In this document: positions 34,393-44,280 of the stretch, piece after piece
Position numbering within the stretch: the first letter of the stretch is position 1
Layout of the letters: every line of letters starts with the position of its first letter
NCBI GenBank assembly: GCA_011800805.1
Contig: MPNW01000131.1
Location: 26,737 to 90,736 of the forward strand
From: Hirudo medicinalis
Lineage: Eukaryota; Annelida; Clitellata; Hirudinida; Hirudinidae
Direction: 5' to 3'
Length of the DNA: 64,000 nucleotides
Translations under genes and position numbers: made by a program
The notes under the pieces: generated by a model
Seen by the model: only the letters and a program-made list of their open reading frames with translations
Database searches by the model: none
What the model was told of the DNA's origin: nothing

Positions 34393-35985
34393 CTTAGAAG
34401 AATCTTTATCATACAGCAGAAAGAATACTAATGAGGTCAAAAATGGCAACAAGCACTTTCGATTGTCAAATATTAGGAACTCTTTTCCATCACAAAATGT
34501 AAAGCAATTGGTTAATTGTTGGTCTAAAATGCTTTCCACTGAAACATTGATTCTGATAAGCTGTGGTGTTCTAGTTAATGGATATACATACAAATAATAC
34601 TGCTTTTTCATTTTAGAAAAAAAATCAACAATTGTGCTACAAATCTTGTTGTATTAAACAATTAACAAATGCCAGAAAGTAACTTTACTTGACATATTGT
34701 AAAAGACGTTAAAGGCTAAATAAATTTAGTTAAAACTAGAATACATAATAATATAATTTCCTAAATAAAATGTTCAGATTTATGACAGAACATTCATAGT
34801 ATAGAACTGCATAGCAATTTTTAAATTTCAAGGAAAAGATGAGAACCAAAAAGACTTTACTAAAGAAACAGCATTCACAATTAAATATGAAGGAAACAAA
34901 AAGTGAAATGGTTATCTTAAGTACTTTTCAAAATAAATAAGTTCATATTTCTCAAAAGTTTCATTGTTAATAAAAGAAAAACAAAATGAAATTAAAAGCA
35001 AAACTAACTTGTTGTTTCATTGGAAAGCATTTCACCCCTCATAACTTCAATAGATTATCCAAATATCAGCATCCTTTTTTCTATTCAATACAATTTTAAC
35101 AGTTTCAGACACTTAAGTTCAGACCAGTTTCTTAAATATTCACTTATTAGTCAGTTAATGCAAACTGGATAACATTTCTGTAAAGGATCCTTAATTCTAA
35201 ATGAAAAATTTGCTGAATAAAAATAAAAATTAATCATTCCCAAAGAAATGTGAGTATTTCGAAGGCTAGATCTGATTAGTATTGAAAAAGTCATGAGATA
35301 AAATTTTTATCATTAACTGGAAGTGTGATTCCATAATTATAATGTTGAGCTATAAAAGAAGAAATACGTAAAATAAAATACTTGAAAGTAAATAAGAATG
35401 TCATTAAAGAATCCTTAACATCTTTTAAAAAGACATTAACTAAATGAGGTTATTACTGCACGATTATCTTAATAATGCACAACACAACACTCCAGCAAAC
35501 TAATAACAGAAATATTAACATACTAGCGCTAGCTAGTAAAACGAAAATATTAATTTATCTTACTTCTATAGGACGTTGTGCTTCAGATGGGTTTATCACG
35601 CTATTGAAATATTAACCGGCAATCAATAACCTAACTTAATTAACAAGAACGACCACGTTAAGAATAAACAATTCACTGAAACGTCGAGCTGGTTAGCCTT
35701 CACAACACCATAGCACCGTTCGCTGCTGGAGTAATGGTTCGTAGCACTATTAGTCACTCATCAAATCATAATATTCTAACGAAAATCATAAAAAATAAAA
35801 CTATAATTTAAAAATTGCTTTACACATATTTTTATGAAATTTTAACTATCAAGTTCATAAGTGTACTTTTTCGTTTTTGGATGTTGTGGTAACAGATCTG
35901 CTTAGATACGGCTTTCTTGATCAAACTGACGACTATGAACTTTACAATCACTTGTGACCATTATTAACAAGGAGTGGATTCAGAC

Positions 35986-38900
35986 ATGACGCAAAGACAA
36001 GTTGCCCAAGGTAGCTCACTTTATTTCGGAAAATATAATGAGGTGTTTTAATTTTTGTTTTTGCTTCAGTGTTTGAGCAGTATCAAAAGGCTCGCCATCA
36101 ATTTGTACAAACTATAGCAGACTATGCCTGTCGACCTCATACAATTGACTTTTTACATCAGGCTGGTGTGATGAATTTACTTAAACCTCTTCTGATGGAC
36201 TGTGTACCAAGTATTCAACAAACTGCTGCTATTGCCCTGGGTAGAATAGCAAACCATAGCGACACAATGGCAGAAGCAGTCGTTGAATTTGGAGTTTTAC
36301 CACAACTTGTTTATTCTCTGGCAGACCAAAACGTTAGTACATTACTAAAGAGATGTGTCTGGCCATGAAACAAAATCTTAACTTACTGATTTCAGAAATT
36401 TTACAAAAAAGCGGCATCGTTTGTTCTAAGATCAGTGGCTAGGCATAGCCCTCAAATGGCCCAGGCAGTGATTAATTGTGGTGCAATAGATGCTCTTGTG
36501 TTATGCCTTGAAGAGTTTGATTCTGGAGTAAAAGAATCAGCAGCTTGGGCTCTGGGAGATGTGGCTCGACACAATGCTGGTTTATAATTTCTTAAATGAA
36601 TAAAGCACCAATCACCATTGCCATTTAGTTAATTGGGAGAATGTTTCCACCTTAATTTATATAAAAAAAATATAATTATAGCCATAATGGAAATAAACCT
36701 TGTAGATATCATTGGTAATTTTATAAATTTCAATATATTTATTGAGAAATTCATTGTATGTATGCAGAATTAGCTCAGGCTGTGGTTGATGCTGGTGCTG
36801 TTCCACTGTTGATAATGTGTCTGCAGGAGCCAGAAAATGCTGTTAAAAGGGTGGCTGCCTCAGGTTTGAGTGAAATTGCAAAACATAAAATTGAACTTGC
36901 TCAATTTATTGTTGATGCTGGGGCCATCAGTCACTTGGCTAGACTTATTCCTTGTCCTGACTGCAAAGTAAAGGTAATAAATTCTGTTTTGTTCTTAATT
37001 TAAGAAGTTAAAGCAATTTTTAATGTAGATATTAAAAAGTAAAAGAAATAATTATTTGAGCACATTAGCAAATATTCCAAGATGTTTTGCCTGGCTAATT
37101 CAATAAAAGACTTGCTTCAAAATCCCTTCGATGCTTAAATCAAACTTTTAACAATGTTTAATTTTATTAAAATGCACAATCTCATAGTTTCTTTAAATCT
37201 GTTCTGAATTTGCATTTTACAGAGACAGGTTTATTCAGTTCTCAGCCAGGTAGCCAAACACAGCCTAGAAATGGCAGAGCTAGTGGTAGAGGCAGATGTA
37301 TTTCCATCTGTTCTTCATGCTTTGAAAGATCCTGATGATGTTGTGAGGAAGAATGCTGCTACTCTTATTAGAGAAATTGTGAAACATTCTCCCGAGGTGG
37401 TTGATATTTGGAATTTATTTTATTATTTACTGTGGATTCAATTATAATGATAGTAACTGCTTTTGTTGAAAATGTTTGTAATAAATTTGATGGAATATAT
37501 TAATGGTCTTTTTCAAAAGCTTTCTCAGCTGGTTGTCAATTCAGGTGGAGTTGGAGCAATAGTTGATTACATCGGTGATAGAAAAGGAAATGTGAGACTT
37601 CCAGGAATTATGGCTTTGGGTTACATTGGAGCTCATTCTGAAAATTTGGCCATGTCTATCATAACTTGCAAAGTTAGTTCTATGATTAGGTTCAACCAAA
37701 CCTAAATTTCCTTAAAAATAAAATAAGTTAAATATTTGTCATTTTATAAATTTGTGGCTCCAGGAATCAGCACTCGAACATTTTATGCTAATTTCTTAAG
37801 CCCTTTATGCTTTGAATATTCTAAGGATGTAATTATTATTGAAAATATTATTTACATATTTTTAGGGGGTGACGATGTTAGGCTTCGTACTCTGTGATGA
37901 AGTTGAAGATTACATGCTTGCTGCAACATCCTGGTCGATAGGCCAGGTTGGAAGGCATACTCCTGAGCATGCGAAGGCCGTGGCCACTGCAAACATTTTA
38001 CCAAGATTATTGCAGCTCTACAACTGTAAACAATCTTCTGATGACCTCAAAATAAAGGTATAACCTAATAATTTAATACTAAGTAATGCATATTTAGCCT
38101 CACAATTCCTAAATGTTATTTGTCCATTATGAGTAATATTGCATATCATATTTTGTGAAACTATTACCATAACTGGTTAGGTTTAGACAAGTTAAATTAA
38201 TTAAGTGAATATAAACAACATTAACAAAACTTACATATTTTATTGAAAAAAGTCCTTAACTTAATTTGAAGTACATATTTATTTGATAATACCACTCCTT
38301 AGCTCTTTGCATTACCTATTCCTTAAGGCCAAGCAAGCTTTAAAAGCTGTGCTAGAGAAATGTGTCCATCTGCCAGCTTTGGAACCTCTGCTCCATTTGG
38401 CACCACCAAATATCTTGAAACACATCATTGGTCAATTTAGCAAGGTACTTCCACATGATGTTCAGGCCAGGAGAATGTTTGTGACAAGTGGGGGACTCAG
38501 GCTACTCCAGGAGATCCAAGCTGAACCTGGAAGTATGCTTGCAGAGTACATCATGGTCATTAATAACTGCTACCCTGAAGAAATCATTAGGTGGTTAATT
38601 TTGAATATTATAGAAATTATTCCATCTCAAGCAACAATTATTAGGCTTATTAAATCAAAAGCACACCAACATTGTATTAATAATCATGTTTAATAATTGT
38701 CATGTTTAAACAAAGGTTTCAAGAATTTTTAGATTGGCCTTTAGGGATATTTTTTGATCATGTATTTGACAAAATTGAAAGAAATGCATGAATCCACTGA
38801 TATCCTGGGATCTTAATATAAACATAAAAACAAATTGTGCTAAACCTAAGACCAGGGTTTTCTTATTTCCTTATCTTGATCTGTTGATTAGCTTCATGAT

Positions 38901-39035
38901 CCATCAAATAAAATAATTCAGTTCCAATTGCAAGAATTAAATATCTAGAAATGACACCTTGCCTCTTTCAGATATTACTCACCAGGATACCCAGAACAAT
39001 TACTGCAAAGGGTAGACCAATACCAGCCTCAATAA
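35986..39035 (+). CDS. SPAG6: Sperm-associated antigen 6 / PF16 armadillo-repeat protein
   Basis: Nine exons: 35986-36010, 36070-36332, 36396-36579, 36768-36973, 37223-37396, 37520-37672, 37866-38057, 38328-38590, 38972-39035. Phases close, 507 residues against 509 in human. The protein is a chain of about eight armadillo repeats. Family landmarks: VFEQYQKARHQFVQTIADYA, FYKKAASFVLRSVARHS, ELAQAVVDAGAVPLLIMCLQ, RLPGIMALGYIGAHSENLAM, GRHTPEHAKAVA, LPALEPLL, PPNILKHIIGQFSKVLPHD and a C-terminal YYSPGYPEQLL. SPAG6 is the orthologue of Chlamydomonas PF16 and stabilises the C1 microtubule of the ciliary central pair, so the organism builds motile cilia or flagella. Its 3' end converges with the pseudokinase gene; AATAAA lies at 39189. 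Confidence 0.97.
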
Positions 39036-39188
39036 TTTTAATTGAATTGGGATGAACGTTTCATGCACTTGAAATGGCTTTATTGCGAGATGATTAGCAA
39101 TAATCCATGCATTTTTAGACAAATTTTTCATTTTACTTCAAATTGCATGTCAGTCCTAATAAAATTCTTTAAATGACTTTTGGCTCCA

Positions 39189-39194
39189 ATAAAT
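39189..39194 (+). terminator. SPAG6 poly(A) signal AATAAA
   Basis: AATAAA about 155 bases past the SPAG6 stop. The complementary signal for the opposing gene is at 39079-39084, so mature 3' UTRs would overlap by roughly 100 bases. Confidence 0.55.
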
Positions 39195-39250
39195 TATCAC
39201 TACGCAAATTAAACAGAGAATTGGTGTTATATAACATTATTTGGAAAAAT

Positions 39251-41125
39251 TTAGGTAACAAATTTTTTATTCAGCACGTCATCAAGTTCTCTAAACAAGC
39301 TGTCAACATCTCCAATTGATTTGTTTATGAGTGCAAGATGTTGATTCCAATCAATGCTGGTCGATTCAATAGAACAATATCCTGATGACCCTTCACAACC
39401 AGAAGTAATGCTTTTTTCAATGTCTTCATCAAAATTATTGAGCACTTGAGTATCACATTTTGAATGCACTTTTATGACTTCATTGAACCTTGAAATGATG
39501 TCTGAAGATTTTTGAATTTGTTGGACGAGGAGATGATGTGCCTTCTTGGCATTTTGTTTAAGTTTGGCCTTTTCATATTTGTGGACTTGAGTTTCGTTGT
39601 GTGTCAGCTGCCTATCGACATCTTGCAAAAATTGATCATAAGTTTTTGAAGCTCCTTCTGCAAGTTCTTTAAGAATGCCATGACAATGGCATTCCATAAG
39701 TGCATCAGATCCAGAATCCTGTGGAGGTTCACAAGATTGTCCGAGGCCGCTGTCTGAACATGATGCGTAATCATTACATTCATCTGAACTGCCAAACATC
39801 TGCAATTTATAAATTTCATTCTTCAATATTTCAAACTTCACCATTGGTTCCTGACAAGCATGTTGATCGAATGACTTTAAAACATCAAGTTTTAATTTGA
39901 TCATGCTCATTTTGATGCTTGATTCATCTGCCAAAGTAATACAAATTTGTTTTAGTCCTTTTTTTGTCAACAGAATCTTTTCAAATAACCTCAGGCAATA
40001 AATGATGAAGCCATTGCAACTCCTTGCAAATGGAATGTCATCACCGATTTTCCTTTTTACATCAGCATAAGCACATTCTAACATTTCTTTGTATTCTAAC
40101 ATTTTTGGCTCAATTTCAGTGACGCAAAAGATTGCTGGTTCTTCTTCGGATATTCTATTTCCAAATGCATGTAACTCCTTGATGGCAATAACCTTGTGAT
40201 CAAACACTACCAACTCATGTTTTGGCGCAGAATTATCCAAACAAGTGATTGAATCTTTTCTGCAAATCAGTGCGATATGGCTAAGACTGCGCGGATCAAA
40301 AGCATAAATTATACTGTCGCTGGTCGTTAATCGAAGTTTGAAAGCAAAAAATTTCTTCAGATCAATTTGCTTTTGTAGATTAAGGCAGCCTTTTATTATG
40401 GTTGTGAACAATGTCTGCATCAATAAAGTCAACTGAACAGTTTTTGGAAATGAATTTTGCCACTGACCAGAAGTGGAAACAAAAATATGATCATTTCCCT
40501 TTTCTAGAATCATCTTCTCAGTATCAATGCAAACCCCAGTTATGAAGGGACAAGTTCCCAAGATAGCATGACACAAAATGGCGCCAATACTCCAAATTAG
40601 AGCATCTACCTTTTTCTGAACAATATTTATCCAATAAATGTCTGTTTGCACCTCATATTCATTATACAAATAATCGGAAATTTTAAATGTTATGTTTCCG
40701 TCTATTTCACGAGCGCATAAAATGTTGGATGGTTTAATATAAAAGTTTTTCGTCAATCCAATATCACGAAGAAATTGCAGTCCATTTATGACGTCCTCCA
40801 GTAAGTTTATGGAATTTCTGTCGTTTAAGCCGTAAACATTTGCGGGTTTTTCAAGGAATTTCGGTAAGCAAAGTTCATCGCAATACTCGAACACGACAAC
40901 CGTTTCTTTATGTTTTGTTTGTTCCATGCCTAAAAACTTCGCAACGTTTAGATGATTGAGCTTTTTAAATTTATCCACCTTCGACAATGAGTTATCTTTC
41001 AACAATTTCACGACACAAGGCAAACCGGTCAATTTATTTCTTCCAAAATATGTTTGGCTGCCAACACGAGCCCCAAGATTCTGTTCGGTAAACCATACAT
41101 AGGAGTCACTGCCTTTAACTGGCAT
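39251..41125 (-). CDS. Intronless TBK1/IKK-epsilon-like pseudokinase
   Basis: A single 624-codon exon. Layout follows TBK1/IKK-epsilon: kinase-like domain (1-260), ubiquitin-like domain (about 262-337), then a helical scaffold/dimerisation region. Family residues include FKKLNHLNV, the EKPANVYGL loop (TBK1 has EEPSNAYGL), VDALIWSIGA, and in the ubiquitin-like part HELVVFDH... EEEPAIFCVTE. Catalysis looks lost. HRDIKPGN is NFYIKPSN, so the catalytic Asp is Tyr129. DFG is DYL (151-153). The glycine loop reads LGARVGSQTYFG. The alphaC region with its Glu is cut short, and the activation segment with the Ser172 loop is missing (DIYWINIVQKK). Lys40, Lys131, Asn134 and Asp151 remain. TBK1 normally phosphorylates IRF3 and autophagy adaptors downstream of STING, MAVS or TRIF. 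This one may act as scaffold or decoy (inference). No intron in an intron-rich region suggests a retrocopy that stayed open. Confidence 0.88.
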   Translation of the reverse strand: MPVKGSDSYVWFTEQNLGARVGSQTYFGRNKLTGLPCVVKLLKDNSLSKVDKFKKLNHLNVAKFLGMEQTKHKETVVVFEYCDELCLPKFLEKPANVYGLNDRNSINLLEDVINGLQFLRDIGLTKNFYIKPSNILCAREIDGNITFKISDYLYNEYEVQTDIYWINIVQKKVDALIWSIGAILCHAILGTCPFITGVCIDTEKMILEKGNDHIFVSTSGQWQNSFPKTVQLTLLMQTLFTTIIKGCLNLQKQIDLKKFFAFKLRLTTSDSIIYAFDPRSLSHIALICRKDSITCLDNSAPKHELVVFDHKVIAIKELHAFGNRISEEEPAIFCVTEIEPKMLEYKEMLECAYADVKRKIGDDIPFARSCNGFIIYCLRLFEKILLTKKGLKQICITLADESSIKMSMIKLKLDVLKSFDQHACQEPMVKFEILKNEIYKLQMFGSSDECNDYASCSDSGLGQSCEPPQDSGSDALMECHCHGILKELAEGASKTYDQFLQDVDRQLTHNETQVHKYEKAKLKQNAKKAHHLLVQQIQKSSDIISRFNEVIKVHSKCDTQVLNNFDEDIEKSITSGCEGSSGYCSIESTSIDWNQHLALINKSIGDVDSLFRELDDVLNKKFVT

Positions 41126-41172
41126 TCTAATACCATCGCGCGCAAATCTCGGAAGCTTTAACCATCAAAACT

Positions 41173-41182
41173 GGAAATTCCC
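41173..41182 (-). promoter_or_regulatory. kappaB-like site upstream of the pseudokinase gene
   Basis: GGGAATTTCC on the minus strand, 48 bases before the ATG, matches the NF-kappaB consensus GGGRNNYYCC at every position. A random 100-base stretch has about a 1 percent chance of this, so it is suggestive only. Confidence 0.4.
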
Positions 41183-41605
41183 AACATAAATATTTAGCGG
41201 TATAAAGATATATGTGTTGCAAGGCAATTACACAATTAATATTATAAAATATTTAATATTACATTTGTAATAAAAAAGTCGCATTGGATATTTTGGTATT
41301 TATGAATTTAATATGTTTATTATTTTATATGATTAAGTCATCATGATATTACATAGCAACAGTAATTTGTAACCAATACATGGCTTTCCCAGTTAGTACT
41401 TGTCTTCCGCCAGTTATACATTTGGTAAAAGCCTAGTCTCTAACGTAACTGAAGTTATCAGACACTCATATTTATTTTCAATTGCGAAGTTTCAAATTAT
41501 AACACAATTAGTCCTATTCTCTTCTTCTCCATGTTTTCTATTAACATCACTTTTGTGAGCTGATATTTAAATGTAAATAACTAATCAAACACTAACACTA
41601 ATACA

Positions 41606-42466
41606 TCATCGTCGTCGTCGTCGTCATCATCGTCATCGTCATCGTCATCGTCATCATCATTGGTCGGATTCATTATAGCTTTTCTTGGGATTACTCCCCT
41701 GATAGCTTGTGAAAGCGATTACAAGTTCACTCCGCCCCTTCACCAGATCCGTCAGCGCGTCGTCTCTTTTCAGGTCGCTGTTTATTAAACTAGATAATAC
41801 TTTACAAACTGTTCTCTTGGTATTCCAACCCTTCTTGTGCCCATTCGTTCCTCGGGTTCGTATCGTATCGAACGCATATCTTTTTATCAGATCCTGGCCT
41901 TCTCTTCAAGTTAGGTGTCTGCGTATTGCCTAGTGAGAGCTAGAGGGATCTGATTTAATCTTTCGTAGAGTTCTTCATTATGGATGCCGCGGATGAGTTT
42001 CAAGCCGAGTATTATTCGGGAGCAGTTAGTTGCAAAGGCGTCGATTTGGTTTTTATTTGCTCAGTCATTCTCCACGTTTCGCTTCCTTATCGGACCTTAT
42101 CCTACTCGGATTGAGTCACATGAGGCCTGAAAAATTCGCAGTTTGAGTTGAATGCTTGTCTGTTTGGACACCCATATTTTCTTGAGCTTCCAAAAAGCGA
42201 CCCAGGTTTGGCCTTTTCTAATTCGCAGGTCTTTCTCTTCTGTTGCAACCGTAGATCCAAGGTATTTGAAGTCATCCACTCGTTCTAGGTTTCCCCCGTT
42301 TAAGTTCATCAATTCTTGTTCGTTTGTTCCTATAGCGATAAATGTATTTGTATAATGTGTAATAATATTTGTACAATTATTAATTTTTGATATCCATATA
42401 TTACATTTACTAGATTTTATTATTGTTATTAGTCTTATTATATTATTTATTTGATTAAAGTCCATT
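41606..42466 (-). mobile_element. 5'-truncated non-LTR retrotransposon with trinucleotide tail
   Basis: The minus-strand reading contains the end of a reverse-transcriptase ORF: LNGGNLERVDDFKYLGSTVA, TEEKDLRIRKGQTW and KLRIFQA, then, after frame changes, LALTRQYAD and a terminal KGRSE block. Past the ORF the element ends in a GATGAC/GATGAT repeat (41606-41660 on the plus strand as CGT/CAT units), a microsatellite-type 3' tail. The 5' end is cut near 42466. Stops make it dead. Clade is not assigned. Confidence 0.75.
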
Positions 42467-42667
42467 GCGTATATTGAGTTTCATCCTCCTGAGTGCAAAC
42501 TTGACATTTGTCATCTGAATGGAGCTTCATGAGAAGCATCGATTCAGAGCACATTTTCCAAGACAGAGTTTGGAGATCAGGGTCTCCTTCTTCACTGAGG
42601 CACAATGGAATTTGTTCTTCAACGATACAAGTTTCTCTATTGTCTTATAGTGGAGATGTTAGGTCTT

Positions 42668-42903
42668 TGTATGAGACTCAACTTTATAGAAAAACAGAAC
42701 TTTGCCTTTATTCCCCAAAAACAATTGAAATAAAACACTCGACTATCGACGACTGAAACATACTCCAAGAATATCACACGGGAACTCCTCGAAAGACACA
42801 CCACGTAACAACTCCGTAATTAACTCGCACGCTACCCCCCTGAACCCCGATATCCACTCCATTTATACCCAACGTTTCCGCATTGTAATGCAACGTCACA
42901 ACA
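42668..42903 (-). mobile_element. Possible solo LTR remnant
   Basis: A 236-base minus-strand block starts TGTTGTGACG and ends CATACA (TG...CA). It has TATAAATGG about 45 bases in and AATAAAGG near the 3' end, the order expected of an LTR. It lies between two LINE fragments. No second LTR, primer-binding site or matching target duplication was found, so this is weak. Confidence 0.3.
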
Positions 42904-43930
42904 GGAGACTGCCTGGGTCTTCATCCAATCTGGTTTGCTGTTGGATTATGTTTCGGACTGCTCACTTTTTGACATCCTTGACAGACTCTGGGATCCTGCG
43001 ACCTAACTGTTCCCTGGTAGCATCGGCCCGGCCTTTTCATTGCCAGGTATACCAACATGGGCAGGAACCCAGACATTAAGTGACTTTTCTTCCACTTTTG
43101 AATGTCTGAAATCAGAGAAAGTTTTTTGAATTTCACGGTCATTATGATTGCATAGAGGCTAGGGCGCTAAGAGAATCGCTTAGAATAACTACATTGTATG
43201 TAGAAGTTCTTCCCCTGGTAGGAGTCCTTCACGTGAATTAGGCAGTCCTCAAAGGCGCAAGTTCTGACGAACTTATGCAGCTGTGACTTGACGTACCGAG
43301 GCCGATATTCACTTGTTTCTTAGGGATTTATATCCCTATCCCGGCCTTGTTTAGCATGTTTCGACTCTCTAAGAACTATCTGAGTCTTGTGGCAATCACC
43401 CGTTGTAAAAGCTTATAAAGAGTGGAAGTCAAAGAGATGAGGCGATAGGAGTTCGGCTCTGAGAGTGGCTTCGCTTTCTTCGGATTTGGAAAACTGTGGC
43501 TCTCTTCCAGGAATAGGGGACCTCTCTGGACTCAGCTGGTATTTCCCAGAGGATTCCCAGAGTCCGAGGAGATTCGTGGGCCGGTGTAGTTGCCATTCAA
43601 TTCTCTGATAGTTCTCCAGAGACTGGCGAGGCCATTGGAAAAGTCGAAACTGGCACTGTGTTTCTGCCAAAACTTTTTTTTGGGCATTCTTGATGGTCCA
43701 CTGGGCATGATCCTTGGCCCTCTTGTATTCAATCAATACTCAGAGAAAGCATGTAGATAGCCCTCTTTCTATTCCTCTCTGCAGTCGTTGTTCCAGTATG
43801 GAACGAGAGGCCTTCTGCGATTCCCCTTGAAGGTAGGAGAGCTACCGTTGGCCGCCTCGATCGACGACTAGTCTTAATATTATTTTTTCTATTATTTATG
43901 TTGCGTATGTCAAGTAAGGCTAACAAGTCC
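42904..43930 (-). mobile_element. Internally deleted I/jockey-like non-LTR retrotransposon with RNase H
   Basis: Pieces in order on the minus strand: end of the endonuclease domain (YWNNDCREE), a linker (KRAKDHAQWTIKNAQKK, SLWRTIRELNGN), RT block 1 (SLTSTLYKLLQRVIATRLR, LESRNMLNKAG), and RNase H (VILSDSLSALASMQS; WVPAHVGIPGNEKAG). The RT core between is missing. Frames change several times. An RNase H after RT is typical of the I group. Confidence 0.7.
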
Positions 43931-44280
43931 GCATATATGCGGAAGTCTCAGCGATGAACGTGGAATGATACGGCAGAAACTATAAATGAAAAGGGGAGGA
44001 TAAGAAAAGTACAGGTAATCATCTAAACTGAAGGTGGCAAGAAATCTGGATTAGCCATGCCTTGTCGAAAACAACTGCTAGCAAGAAAATTAGGACTACT
44101 ACGCCCTTAGTAACCAGCATTGACGCTAGTACCTTAGTACCCCATGCATTCTGTATGGCAGGGAATTTAACGAACCGCCTTACGAAATAAGTTACGAAGT
44201 AACGAGTGCTCTCGTTATACAGTATGTATATGCAATATGCTTGCACTGTTTAAGTACGAAATAACTTTGTCAGTAAATGC

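Noticed and set aside
34384..34611. 75-codon minus-strand frame just above the orphan exon
   Set aside because: It is in a different frame from the exon-like piece, and AT-driven hydrophobic composition gives no support.
42668..42903. Calling a full LTR retrotransposon
   Set aside because: Only one LTR-like block, no gag or pol, and no target duplication; kept as a weak feature only.
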